DNA of 64,000 bases, from NCBI RefSeq assembly GCF_026410255.1, contig NZ_JAPMLL010000003.1, forward strand, positions 124,001 through 188,000, in the 5' to 3' direction. The position numbers and the translations under genes are program-made. Under the pieces are notes generated by a model that saw only the letters and a program-made list of their open reading frames with translations, searched no databases and was not told where the DNA came from. Source of the stretch: Xanthomarina sp. F1114 (GTDB taxonomy: Bacteria > Bacteroidota > Bacteroidia > Flavobacteriales > Flavobacteriaceae). Below are positions 32,080 to 40,224 of this stretch, piece by piece. Position 1 is the first letter of the stretch, and every line of letters begins with the position of its first letter.

Positions 32080-33279
32080 TTATTTTTTCAAATTAAACAC
32101 AAAACTAGCTCCTCCGTTTTCCGAAGTTTTCACTTCTACTTGACCTCCTAAATTTACAATTAGCTTTTTTACTGTAGCCAGACCTATTCCTGTACCTTTA
32201 TTGTTATTTCTATCCTCTCCAAAAGATGAGAATAATTCAAAAATATATTCTAATTTATCTTGTGAAATTCCCGGACCATTATCATTCACTTCAAAAATAT
32301 AATCGCTGTCATTCTCCGAAAAAACTATATCTAAAACAACTTTGTCTTTATCATTATATTTAATGGCATTCGTAATTAGATTTACTAAAATTTGTGACAA
32401 AGCCGATTTATTAATAAAAACATCACCTACATTTTTTGTGTAGTTAAATACAACTTCTTCCCCTTTAGTTAGGCAGAGTTTTTTAATATGCTCCATGAAT
32501 TCTTTAAAACTAACCAGCTCTTTACTGCTTTCTACCAACTCAGAATTCATGTAAAAAACTAATAATCCGTCAATATACTCACGAAGAGAATCTGATGATC
32601 CTTTTAAATATTCCAAATATTCTAAAGACTCTGAGGTAAGTTGATTTTTTAAATCTTTTTCAACCAAATCGATTAAAGAAGTAATATTTGCTAATGGCGA
32701 CTTTAAATCGTGACTCACTACATTGGCAAATTTCTTAAGATTTTCATTGCGCAACAGTAATTCTTCTTGCAATTTAATAAGCTCCAAATTAACTAATCTT
32801 TGTTCAAATAAACTGACAACTTGATTAGCCAAAACTCTTATAGTTTGAATTTGTTTTTCGTTTAAAGAATTAGGTTTAACATCAAAAACGCACAAGGTTC
32901 CAAGTCTATATCCGTCTGGATTTACTAAAGGAACTCCGGCGTAAAACACCGCATTTTGCTCTGTAACCAAGGGGTTATCTTTAAACCGTTCATCCGTTCT
33001 AGCATCTTCAATAATAGTTATTGGATCATCGGAAATAATGGCGTGTCCACAAAATGAAATATCTCTTGGAGATTGATTAAATGGAACTCCATGATGCGAC
33101 TTAAGAAAGTTTCTGTCTTGGTCCAGCAAGGTAATTAAAGAAATAGGCGCATCTGTAATTAAAGACACCAAAGCGGTTATTTCATTATAACTCTGTTCAG
33201 GTAAAGTATCTAATAGTTGATATTGGTTGACAGCATTTTGTCTTAATTTTTCATTTTCCGGTAAAGCAGGAACTTTCAT
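32080..33279 (-). CDS. cytosolic GAF-domain sensor histidine kinase
   Basis: No membrane segment is seen. Residues 20-165 form a GAF domain (YNEITALVSLITDAPISLIT, FLKSHHGVPFNQSPRDISFC, FYAGVPLVNPDGYRLGTLCV), typical of kinases that sense small ligands or redox state. HisKA has His190 (FANVVSHDLKSPLANI), and the ATPase domain has LVNLITNAIKYNDKDKVVL, EVNDNGPGISQDKLEYIF and GTGIGLATVKKLI. There is no receiver domain and no adjacent response regulator, so it is an orphan whose partner lies elsewhere. It is divergent from the trmN6-like gene. Confidence 0.88.
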   Translation of the reverse strand: MKVPALPENEKLRQNAVNQYQLLDTLPEQSYNEITALVSLITDAPISLITLLDQDRNFLKSHHGVPFNQSPRDISFCGHAIISDDPITIIEDARTDERFKDNPLVTEQNAVFYAGVPLVNPDGYRLGTLCVFDVKPNSLNEKQIQTIRVLANQVVSLFEQRLVNLELIKLQEELLLRNENLKKFANVVSHDLKSPLANITSLIDLVEKDLKNQLTSESLEYLEYLKGSSDSLREYIDGLLVFYMNSELVESSKELVSFKEFMEHIKKLCLTKGEEVVFNYTKNVGDVFINKSALSQILVNLITNAIKYNDKDKVVLDIVFSENDSDYIFEVNDNGPGISQDKLEYIFELFSSFGEDRNNNKGTGIGLATVKKLIVNLGGQVEVKTSENGGASFVFNLKK

Positions 33280-33382
33280 AAATAAATTTTGAGTGTTTAA
33301 ATTTACGCAATAAAGTTTCGCATATTTCTATATTAAGAATAATTTAGCAATCAAATTATTTAATTTTTAAACATCTATATCA

Positions 33383-34093
33383 ATGGGTCCTTTTCAATTT
33401 AAAGAGTTTTCAGTAAATCAAGAACGTTGCGCCATGAAAATTGGCACAGACTCTGTATTACTTGGAGCTTGGACTTCTATAAAAAAACAACCATTTTCTA
33501 TTTTAGATATTGGTGCTGGCACGGGAGTTTTAGCCTTAATGTTAGCGCAAAGAAGTAATGCAGAACTTATTGATGCACTAGAAATTGACGACGAAGCATA
33601 CGAACAATGTGTTGATAATTTTGAAAACTCTCCCTGGGGAGATAGGCTTTTTTGTTATCATGCTTCTTTAGAGGAATTTGTTCTTGATATTGATGATAAA
33701 TACGAGCTAATTATTTCTAACCCTCCATTTTATTCTGAAGATTACAAAACTGAAAACAGTCAACGTGATCTAGCGCGTTTTACAGATGCTCTACCTTTTA
33801 ATCATCTTATTGATGGGGTTTCAAAACTATTATCGGAGAACGGTTTGTTTTCTGTTATTATTCCCTTTAAAGAGGAGGAGCATTTTATTACTTTAGCTTT
33901 AAAAACTGGATTATTCCCAAATAGTGTCTTACACATAAAAGGAACACCCAATTCAAAAATTAAGCGAAGCCTTATAGAGTTTTCATTTTATAAAACAGAA
34001 ATAAACACGGAGGAGCTTATTATAGAAACCTCAAGGCATCAATACACTTCAGACTATATAAATTTGACAAAAGATTTTTATCTTAAGATGTAA
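33383..34093 (+). CDS. tRNA1(Val) (adenine37-N6)-methyltransferase
   Basis: A class I SAM methyltransferase with motif I ILDIGAGTGVLALMLAQR, acidic ALEIDD and the N6-adenine catalytic motif IISNPPFYSEDYK. The N-terminus FQFKEFSVNQERCAMKIGTDSVLLGAW is the signature of the TrmN6/YfiC family, which modifies A37 of tRNA1(Val). The length of 236 residues agrees. A 17-bp palindrome overlaps its stop codon. Confidence 0.88.
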   Translation: MGPFQFKEFSVNQERCAMKIGTDSVLLGAWTSIKKQPFSILDIGAGTGVLALMLAQRSNAELIDALEIDDEAYEQCVDNFENSPWGDRLFCYHASLEEFVLDIDDKYELIISNPPFYSEDYKTENSQRDLARFTDALPFNHLIDGVSKLLSENGLFSVIIPFKEEEHFITLALKTGLFPNSVLHIKGTPNSKIKRSLIEFSFYKTEINTEELIIETSRHQYTSDYINLTKDFYLKM

Positions 34094-34105
34094 CAAATTG
34101 TTACA
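34089..34105. repeat. perfect 17-bp palindrome at the end of the trmN6-like gene
   Basis: TGTAACAA-A-TTGTTACA: eight-base arms around one A, covering the TAA stop (34091-34093). The overlapping TACATTTG (34102-34109) matches a -7 box. It may be an operator for a promoter serving gcdH or a short hairpin; no U tract follows. Confidence 0.45.
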
Positions 34106-34196
34106 TTTGCTTTTATATTCATATTTTAATTATTTATTTTTAAAATTATGTTGAAGGATGAATGAAATGAGCACTTATGCAAAGTTCAACTAAACT

Positions 34197-34281
34197 TCTA
34201 AAACAATAAAAACGAACAGATGAACCGAGCAAGTTTGCGAAAAACATCTGTCCTCTAAAACAATAAAAACGAACAGATGAA
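34197..34281 (+). repeat. 28-bp perfect direct repeat duplicating the gcdH start region
   Basis: The 28 bases starting TCTAAAACAATAAAAACGAA and ending CAGATGAA occur at 34197-34224 and again at 34254-34281, with a 57-base period. The second copy carries the gcdH start codon (34277); the first carries an equivalent ATG at 34220. Confidence 0.85.
34220..34258 (+). CDS. possible 12-codon leader peptide upstream of gcdH
   Basis: The first copy of the duplicated start region opens a short frame, MNRASLRKTSVL and TAA, that ends 18 bases before the gcdH ATG. It has exactly the same 23 bases upstream of its ATG as gcdH. ACAGATG (34216-34222) and CATCTGT (34245-34251) can pair and would cover this ATG. 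The peptide is basic but has no biased codon run, so a classical attenuator is unlikely; it may simply be a by-product of the tandem duplication. Confidence 0.4.
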   Translation: MNRASLRKTSVL

Positions 34282-35455
34282 ACCTGATTTATTTGAAGCT
34301 CCTGATTATTATAACTTAGACGAATTATTAACCGACGAACATAAATTAGTACGTGATGCGGCTAGAGAATGGGTAAAGCGTGATGTATCTCCTATTATAG
34401 AAGAGTATGCACAAAAAGCAGAATTCCCAAAACAAATTATCAATGGATTAGCCGAGATTGGTGCTTTTGGCCCATATATTCCACACGAATATGGTGGGGC
34501 TGGATTAGACCAAATATCTTATGGTTTAATCATGCAAGAAATTGAACGAGGAGATTCTGGAGTTCGTAGTACGGCTTCTGTCCAATCGTCTTTAGTAATG
34601 TATCCAATCTGGAAATACGGAAACGAAGAACAACGAAAAAAATACTTACCAAAATTAGCATCTGGCGAATGGATAGGTTCTTTTGGATTAACAGAACCTG
34701 ACCATGGATCTAATCCTGGAGGCATGACCACAAATTTTAAAGATATGGGCGACCATTATCTTTTAAATGGTGCTAAAATGTGGATTTCTAATGCTCCATT
34801 TTGTGAAATAGCAGTTGTTTGGGCTAAAAATGAAGAGGGTAGAATTCATGGTTTAGTAGTAGAACGTGGCATGGAAGGCTTTTCAACTCCTGAAACACAT
34901 AACAAATGGTCTTTAAGAGCTTCAGCTACTGGCGAACTAATATTTGATAATGTAAAAGTTCCAAAAGAAAACTTATTACCAAACAAATCTGGACTTGGTG
35001 CTCCACTTGGATGCTTAGATTCTGCACGTTTTGGAATTGCCTGGGGAGCTATTGGTGCTGCCATGGACTGTTACGATACAGCTTTACGCTACAGTAAAGA
35101 ACGTATGCAATTTGGAAAACCAATTGGACAATTTCAACTACAACAAAAGAAACTAGCTGAAATGATTACTGAAATAACGAAAGCACAATTATTAGCCTGG
35201 AGACTTGGTGTAATGCGTGAAAACGGCACAGCAACCTCTGCGCAAATTTCTATGGCTAAACGTAACAATGTGGATATGGCAATTAATATTGCCCGAGAAG
35301 CTAGACAAATGTTAGGCGGTATGGGGATTACTGGAGAATATTCGATTATGCGTCATTCTATGAACTTAGAAAGTGTAATTACTTACGAAGGAACTCACGA
35401 TATACACTTATTAATTACTGGATTGGATGTTACAGGATTAAATGCCTTCAAATAA
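34277..35455 (+). CDS. gcdH: glutaryl-CoA dehydrogenase-like acyl-CoA dehydrogenase
   Basis: An FAD acyl-CoA dehydrogenase of 392 residues. The catalytic base is Glu371 in VITYEGTHDIH, the position and context used by glutaryl-CoA dehydrogenase; GLTEPDHGSNPGGM and YLLNGAKMWISNAP are the flavin and substrate blocks, and QQKKLAEMITEI and RQMLGGMGITGEY belong to the C-terminal helical domain. The enzyme converts glutaryl-CoA to crotonyl-CoA in lysine and tryptophan breakdown, passing electrons to ETF. The start is the ATG in the second copy of a 28-bp repeat. No other lysine-degradation gene is adjacent. Confidence 0.88.
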   Translation: MKPDLFEAPDYYNLDELLTDEHKLVRDAAREWVKRDVSPIIEEYAQKAEFPKQIINGLAEIGAFGPYIPHEYGGAGLDQISYGLIMQEIERGDSGVRSTASVQSSLVMYPIWKYGNEEQRKKYLPKLASGEWIGSFGLTEPDHGSNPGGMTTNFKDMGDHYLLNGAKMWISNAPFCEIAVVWAKNEEGRIHGLVVERGMEGFSTPETHNKWSLRASATGELIFDNVKVPKENLLPNKSGLGAPLGCLDSARFGIAWGAIGAAMDCYDTALRYSKERMQFGKPIGQFQLQQKKLAEMITEITKAQLLAWRLGVMRENGTATSAQISMAKRNNVDMAINIAREARQMLGGMGITGEYSIMRHSMNLESVITYEGTHDIHLLITGLDVTGLNAFK

Positions 35456-35458
35456 AAC

Positions 35459-35474
35459 TCCCACGAAAGTGGGA
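35459..35474. repeat. small hairpin TCCCAC-GAAA-GTGGGA
   Basis: A six-bp stem with a GAAA tetraloop, four bases after the gcdH stop. No U tract follows. A similar CCCAC / GTGGG hairpin occurs at 41294-41307. Confidence 0.45.
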
Positions 35475-35522
35475 ATCTCTTGGTACAATTCAAATGCCAT
35501 CAGATTTATAAAACAAAAACCT

Positions 35523-35556
35523 AAAATGCTCTTCATAATTGAGGAGCATTTTTTAT
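35523..35556 (+). terminator. terminator after gcdH
   Basis: AAATGCTC (35524-35531) pairs with GAGCATTT (35544-35551), followed by TTTATT. It lies about 70 bases after the gcdH stop and just before the metallophosphoesterase gene. Confidence 0.7.
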
Positions 35557-35579
35557 TGAAATTTGTTTACTTTTACTAT

Positions 35580-36479
35580 ATGCTTTCCAGTAAAAAACGA
35601 TTAGACAGAGCTTTCAAAAACGCTAAAATCATTCCTTTTGACGATTCTAGTAAGTTTATTCTTTTTAGCGATTGCCATCGGGGAGATAATAGTTTTGCAG
35701 ATGATTTTGCTAATAATCGAAATATTTATTTTCATGCTCTACAACATTATTATTCTCAAGGATTTCAATACTGTGAAATTGGTGATGGTGATGAGCTCTG
35801 GGAAAACCTATCCTTTCAACCAATATTTGAAGCTCATAAGAATGTTTACTTACTTATGAAACTGTTTCACGAGCAAGAAAGACTACATTTAATTTGGGGA
35901 AATCATGATATGGTTTATAGAAATCAGGAATATATTGACAAAAACCTATCCACTTATTTCGATCCTAAATTAGGAGAAGATGTCGATTTATTTTGCAATG
36001 TCAAGTATTATGAAGGCATTATTTTAAAACATAAAGACACGCAGCAAGAATTATTTTTAACGCATGGCCATCAAGCAGACTCGTGGAATTATACGTTTTG
36101 GAAAATCAGTCGTTTTATGGTTCGTGCATTATGGAAACCATTAAACGTTATGGGAATTGCAGACCCTACAAGTCCTGCCAAAAACTATAAGGAATTAATT
36201 AAAATTGAACGTCGAACTAAAAACTGGATAACAGATAATAATAACTTAATTACTATAGTTGGACATACACACAGACCAAGGTTTCCCAATCCTGGAGAGA
36301 TTGCTTATTTTAACGATGGTAGCTGTGTACACCCTAGAAGTATAACTGGAATAGAAATAGAAAACGGTGAAATATCTTTAATAAAATGGTATATAGACAC
36401 TACTAAAACTGGCATGCTTCAAATTGTTAGAGTTTTACTAGAAGGACCAAGAAAGCTGATGGACTATAAGACGGAGTAA
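35580..36479 (+). CDS. calcineurin-like metallophosphoesterase
   Basis: I place the start at the ATG at 35580, after the gcdH terminator; an in-frame ATG at 35442 would run through gcdH's end and the hairpin. Metal ligands are visible in FILFSDCHRGDN (DxH), YCEIGDGDELWE (GDxxD), LIWGNHDMVY (GNHD), FLTHGHQAD (GH) and TIVGHTHRPRFP (GHTH). The protein of 299 residues belongs to the UDP-2,3-diacylglucosamine hydrolase / Ser-Thr phosphatase superfamily, but the C-terminal helix pattern does not settle the substrate. It is cytosolic and has no signal peptide. Confidence 0.8.
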   Translation: MLSSKKRLDRAFKNAKIIPFDDSSKFILFSDCHRGDNSFADDFANNRNIYFHALQHYYSQGFQYCEIGDGDELWENLSFQPIFEAHKNVYLLMKLFHEQERLHLIWGNHDMVYRNQEYIDKNLSTYFDPKLGEDVDLFCNVKYYEGIILKHKDTQQELFLTHGHQADSWNYTFWKISRFMVRALWKPLNVMGIADPTSPAKNYKELIKIERRTKNWITDNNNLITIVGHTHRPRFPNPGEIAYFNDGSCVHPRSITGIEIENGEISLIKWYIDTTKTGMLQIVRVLLEGPRKLMDYKTE

Positions 36480-36647
36480 AGTAGTGGGTAGTGGATAGTG
36501 GGTAGTAAAATAGAACTGAGAGAATAGAATATATACTCAAAAAAAAAAAAAACGGCAATTCTATTCATAAAGGCTCTACGCTTTCTACTTCACCCTCTTG
36601 TTTTCGTTATGCTAGAGACGGGCGAGCAGGTTCAAGATTTAGCGCGA
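36480..36647. other. 168-base intergenic region with short tandem repeats
   Basis: Just after the phosphoesterase stop come three near-copies of GTAGTGG / GTGGGTAGT (about 36481-36508), then a run of 12 A (36540-36551). A GC-richer stretch near 36605-36650 (GAGACGGGCGAGCAGG) precedes the universal stress gene end. No gene or terminator is convincing. Confidence 0.4.
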
Positions 36648-37466
36648 TTATGGCAAAACAATTAAAGGTGTTTGTCCTTCGTGAACTAAATCGTTAATTA
36701 AAAATCGTCTAAAAATCTGATCGGTTAGAAAACGTGATCCTCTTTGAACAATTAGAATTTCGTCAATTTTATTATTAATTACTTTCTTGATATCTTCCAA
36801 TCTGTTTTTCCCTTCGTAAATAGCAAAATCTGTATTAAATCTGTTTGCAAATTTTTCTGACAGCTCCCTCAATTGGTTCTCTATTTGCTTTGTTTCTTCA
36901 TCTGGGTACGCCAAGTAAAAAAATGTAATATGAGTGTTTTCACTATCTATAAACCTTAAAAAATTATTCAATTCTATAATATTTAATGGTTTTTTTTCAT
37001 TTACTGCAATATATATTTTCTCATGGGTATAGCTATCAATCTCCTTAGGCATGGCAACAACAATATTCTCTGTATTTCTAATAATTTCTAATGCAACACT
37101 CCCAAGAAATAATTTTTTAAACATTCCAGTGCCTTTTAAACCAACAAAAACCAGGTTGTCAAAGGGCTCTGAAAGTAACTTTGAAAGAGATATTTGAAAA
37201 TGATTTTCTGAAACAGAATAAGAAAAGTTAGCTGTATTTGGAATAATAGATTGTGCCAATGTTTTTAATTCTCGAAGAGCGTCGTTATTGGTTTGTTGTA
37301 TTATTTGTTCTTTTGTTTCGCTATCTGCAAGAGTAGGCACTAGTGCGTTTGATTGATGAAGCAATAAAATTCTAGCATTGGCTTCTATACTCCACTCGTA
37401 TGCGTATTTTATCAGATTTCTAGAATATTCTGAAAAGTCAATTAATAAAATAAATCGTTTTCTCAT
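36648..37466 (-). CDS. tandem-domain universal stress protein
   Basis: At 272 residues it holds two UspA-like halves. The first (1-140) has FILLIDFSEYSRNLIKYAYE, AR-type helix ILLLHQSN and VFVGLKGTGMFKKLFLGSVALEI, which includes the GxxG(9)GS-type nucleotide loop. The second (150-272) starts IYIAVNEKKPLNIIELN and lacks a full loop, so it may not bind ATP. The gene follows the K+/H+ antiporter after four bases, which suggests a shared operon and a role in ion or osmotic stress. Confidence 0.85.
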   Translation of the reverse strand: MRKRFILLIDFSEYSRNLIKYAYEWSIEANARILLLHQSNALVPTLADSETKEQIIQQTNNDALRELKTLAQSIIPNTANFSYSVSENHFQISLSKLLSEPFDNLVFVGLKGTGMFKKLFLGSVALEIIRNTENIVVAMPKEIDSYTHEKIYIAVNEKKPLNIIELNNFLRFIDSENTHITFFYLAYPDEETKQIENQLRELSEKFANRFNTDFAIYEGKNRLEDIKKVINNKIDEILIVQRGSRFLTDQIFRRFLINDLVHEGQTPLIVLP

Positions 37467-37470
37467 GTCT

Positions 37471-38952
37471 TTACATTTTTATTGCTTTAATTGGTTTGTT
37501 CAAACAGTCGTTTACCTCCGAAAAATCTGTTTCTTTGTCTGCTAGCACCACTAAAATATCATTTGTTTTAATTTCTGTTGACCCTCCGGGTCGAATAAAT
37601 TCTCCGTTTCGTTTTATCATAGCTATAAAAGCAGAACTTGGAAAGTTCAAATCTACTATACGTTTATCTACTGAAAAAGAATCTGGTGGAATTTTAACTT
37701 CCTCTAAAAAAGATTTAGGCATATTTAAAATAAGCTTATCAATCTCTGTTATTCGCTTTTTTTCTTCAGGTAGAGCTACATTTAACCATTTTGCTACTAC
37801 AGACAAGGTTGTTCCTTGAATAAGTACAGAAGTTACCGAAATAAAAAATACAATATTAAAAATCATATTTGCTTTATCAATTCCTGCTAAAAGTGGATAA
37901 GTTGCAAATACAATAGGTACTGCTCCACGTAATCCTACCCATGAAATATAAAACCTTCGCCTTAGTTTCATCTTAAAAAACATCAAACTAATAAAAACAC
38001 TTACTGGTCTTGCTATTAAAATTAGGAACAAAGAAATAAGCAACCCAATACCCATATATGGAATTATTTCTGAAGGAAACACAAGTAGCCCTAGAGTAAG
38101 GAACAGGACAATTTGCATGAGCCAAGCTAAGCCATCAAACATTTTCAAGATTGTTTTTTTATTTATAAGGTCTTGATTTCCTAAGAAAACCGCACAAATA
38201 TAAATTGCTAGAAATCCATTTCCTCCAATAAAATCTGTGGCTGAAAAAGTGATAAACATAAGCGAAATTACTAAAACGGGATAAAGCCCATCAATACCTA
38301 ATTTAATTTTATTAATAATTAACTTACTCAGTTTTCCAAATGCAAACCCGCAAACACTACCAATTAACATCTGTTGAAAAAATAACGGCACAACAGAGGC
38401 TAGACTTTTATCTTGATTAACTACTAAAGACAAACATGCAATAGTTAGTACATAAGCCATGGGGTCGTTACTTCCACTTTCTAACTCTAAGGTAGGTCTA
38501 ATATTTTTTTTTAGAGCCAGACTTTTAGAACGTAAAATTGAAAAGACAGCTGCAGCATCTGTAGAGGAGACAATTGAGCCCAAAAGCATACTTTCATAAA
38601 TAGTAAAATCTGTAACAGACCAAACAAATGTTCCTAATGTTATTGCCGTGAGCAACACTCCCAGAGTTGACAATACAATACCTTCTTTAAGAATGGGTTT
38701 TACAGATTTCCACTGAGTTTCCAGCCCTCCTGAAAACAGAATAAAATTAAGAGAAACAATTCCAATAAATTGAGCAATTTTTGGATTATCAAAATAAATA
38801 CCTCCAATTCCATCTGTTCCTGCCAGCATACCTATTCCTAGGAAAAGTAATAAGGTTGGAACTCCAAATTTATAAGAAGATTTTCCGGCTACTACACTTA
38901 TAAAAAGTAATATAGAACCAATTAAAAGTATGTTTTCTGTTGTTATATTCAT
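37471..38952 (-). CDS. K+/H+ antiporter, CPA1 family with TrkA-C domain
   Basis: The 493-residue protein begins with a cation/proton antiporter domain of about 12 membrane segments; the ion-binding region is seen in SSTDAAAVFSIL and ELESGSNDPMAYVLTIA (the ND pair of the CPA1 family), with GLRGAVPIVFATYPLLAG in a later helix. The cytosolic C-terminus has a TrkA-C-like domain (FIAMIKRNGEFIRPGGSTEI, LVVLADKETDF). This is the NhaP2/CvrA type, which exchanges K+ (or Na+) for protons to regulate cell volume and pH. The universal stress gene follows closely. Confidence 0.88.
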   Translation of the reverse strand: MNITTENILLIGSILLFISVVAGKSSYKFGVPTLLLFLGIGMLAGTDGIGGIYFDNPKIAQFIGIVSLNFILFSGGLETQWKSVKPILKEGIVLSTLGVLLTAITLGTFVWSVTDFTIYESMLLGSIVSSTDAAAVFSILRSKSLALKKNIRPTLELESGSNDPMAYVLTIACLSLVVNQDKSLASVVPLFFQQMLIGSVCGFAFGKLSKLIINKIKLGIDGLYPVLVISLMFITFSATDFIGGNGFLAIYICAVFLGNQDLINKKTILKMFDGLAWLMQIVLFLTLGLLVFPSEIIPYMGIGLLISLFLILIARPVSVFISLMFFKMKLRRRFYISWVGLRGAVPIVFATYPLLAGIDKANMIFNIVFFISVTSVLIQGTTLSVVAKWLNVALPEEKKRITEIDKLILNMPKSFLEEVKIPPDSFSVDKRIVDLNFPSSAFIAMIKRNGEFIRPGGSTEIKTNDILVVLADKETDFSEVNDCLNKPIKAIKM

Positions 38953-38977
38953 TCTGTAGTTATCTAATCTTTTGCGC

Positions 38978-38985
38978 CAAATCTA
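38978..38985 (-). promoter_or_regulatory. possible -7 box for the antiporter operon
   Basis: The minus strand reads TAGATTTG, 26 bases before the antiporter ATG, matching TAnnTTTG. No TTG at the right distance upstream. Confidence 0.35.
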
Positions 38986-39021
38986 GTTATTAAAGATACT
39001 TTATTAGATAAAAAAACATAT

Positions 39022-39324
39022 TTAGATTTCTATTTCTATATTTTTAAACCTCATGTTGTTATGTAAAATTCTAAGAATAATGGCATTACTATCTTCAGTA
39101 ATTCTGAAGAAAATTATATGGTGAAAGTTATTTAATTTAAATATGCTTGGAGCAATTTCAGTGTGTTTTTTACTTAAAGAAAAGTTTTGTGTTATTTCTT
39201 GGCAAGTATGAATTAACAGATTGTAATAAATATCAGCTTGATATTCTGATGATTTATAAAAAGTATCTTTCCAAATATTGGATAAATCTTCAATGGCTTT
39301 TGTAGTTATATTTAAATTAGCCAT
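39022..39324 (-). CDS. parE: ParE family toxin
   Basis: A 100-residue RelE/ParE-superfamily protein: N-terminal MANLNITTKAIEDLSNIWKDT, helix SSEYQADIYYNLLIHTC and the C-terminal strands FKLNNFHHIIFFRITEDSNA and ILRILHNNMRF, with the basic Arg/His residues typical of the family. ParE toxins poison DNA gyrase. Its start overlaps the parD end by eight bases, so toxin translation depends on the antitoxin gene. Confidence 0.88.
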   Translation of the reverse strand: MANLNITTKAIEDLSNIWKDTFYKSSEYQADIYYNLLIHTCQEITQNFSLSKKHTEIAPSIFKLNNFHHIIFFRITEDSNAIILRILHNNMRFKNIEIEI

Positions 39325-39568
39325 TAGAATCTTTCTTTAATTTTAGAGACTTAAGGTGCTCCTTTGAATTAAAGTTATGATTAATTCCACTATCAATACC
39401 TTCTTGAATAGCATTTTTCAATACAGTAACCTTAGTTTCCTCCTTCTCCAAAAGTCGTAATCCAGCTCGAATAACTTCACTTACATTTTTATACCTCCCT
39501 TCGCTAATCCGACTATGAATAAATTGATCAAAATAAACACCAAGGGAGATGGATGTGTTTTTACTCAT
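39317..39568 (-). CDS. parD: ParD family antitoxin (ribbon-helix-helix)
   Basis: At 83 residues it shows an N-terminal ribbon-helix-helix DNA-binding fold (NTSISLGVYFDQFIHSRI, then GRYKNVSEVIRAGLRLLEKEE) and a flexible C-terminus that would wrap and neutralise ParE (AIQEGIDSGINHNFNSKEH). The ribbon strand binds the palindrome that lies inside its own promoter (39589-39607), as expected for autorepression by the ParD-ParE complex. Confidence 0.92.
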   Translation of the reverse strand: MSKNTSISLGVYFDQFIHSRISEGRYKNVSEVIRAGLRLLEKEETKVTVLKNAIQEGIDSGINHNFNSKEHLKSLKLKKDSNG

Positions 39569-39584
39569 GTTTATACAATTTACT

Positions 39585-39614
39585 CAAATATACCAAAATT
39601 TGGTATAATTTCAA
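39585..39614 (-). promoter_or_regulatory. parDE promoter with embedded operator
   Basis: On the minus strand TTG (39614-39612), 19 bases, TATATTTG (39592-39585). A perfect palindrome TATACCAAA-A-TTTGGTATA (39589-39607) overlaps the -7 box and fills most of the spacer, the ideal place for repression by ParD. Confidence 0.85.
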
Positions 39615-39705
39615 AATAACCTGTATTGGATTCGTAATAAATCATTATGCATTTCAGTAGCTTAAACATACAGTTAGGAATTACTTAGACTCGTTTTTGA
39701 AAGGC

Positions 39706-39742
39706 ATAAAAAAACCTATCAGGTTTTACAACTTGATAGGAT
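39706..39742 (-). terminator. terminator after the ferredoxin gene
   Basis: CCTATCA (39715-39721) pairs with TGATAGG (39734-39740), with a further GTT / AAC pair inside. On the minus strand TTTTTTTA follows. It lies 50 bases after the ferredoxin stop. Confidence 0.75.
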
Positions 39743-39790
39743 TTATATAGTTTTTTCCGACTTTGTAATTCCTGAATTCGCAGAAACAAA

Positions 39791-40126
39791 TCAACTTTCT
39801 GGAGCTAACTCCACTTCCAAGCCTTCCATTTCGGGTGTTATTTGTATTTGACAACCTAGACGAGAATTATCTTTAACATAAAAAGCTTCACTTAACATGG
39901 CTTCTTCGTCATCTTGCTTTTCTGGTAATTCTGTTTCACTTAGCACATAACATTGACAAGATGCGCACATTGCCATACCGCCACAAATACCTATGGTGCC
40001 TTCTGGAGCTAACTCATAACTTCTAACCACCTCCATTAAGTTCATAGCCATATCGGTTGGAGCAACAATTTCGTGCAAAACCCCATCTCTATCCGTTATT
40101 TTTAAATTTACATCCTGCTGATTCAT
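39791..40126 (-). CDS. 2Fe-2S ferredoxin
   Basis: A 111-residue adrenodoxin/Isc-type ferredoxin. Cluster ligands are C48, C54 and C57 in ICGGMAMCASC and C92 in RLGCQI (an extra C59 is present). It carries single electrons in the cytosol. It is the last gene of a group with a ferredoxin-NADP reductase, a NifU-type scaffold and Mrp, which together suggest iron-sulfur cluster supply and reduction. Confidence 0.92.
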   Translation of the reverse strand: MNQQDVNLKITDRDGVLHEIVAPTDMAMNLMEVVRSYELAPEGTIGICGGMAMCASCQCYVLSETELPEKQDDEEAMLSEAFYVKDNSRLGCQIQITPEMEGLEVELAPES

Positions 40127-40224
40127 ATGTTGATATTATTTAAAACAAGAAAAGTATAATTTACTTTAATCTAAGTTTGAAATACATTTAATTCTTCCGT
40201 CTTATTATTCTGGTTTCAATAACC

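Noticed and set aside
34197-34281. CRISPR-like pair of 28-bp repeats
   Set aside because: Only two copies, one of which contains a start codon, and no cas genes anywhere in the window. A tandem duplication explains it.
35442-35579. N-terminal extension of the metallophosphoesterase
   Set aside because: It runs over the gcdH end, a small hairpin and the gcdH terminator; the family part begins at the ATG at 35580.
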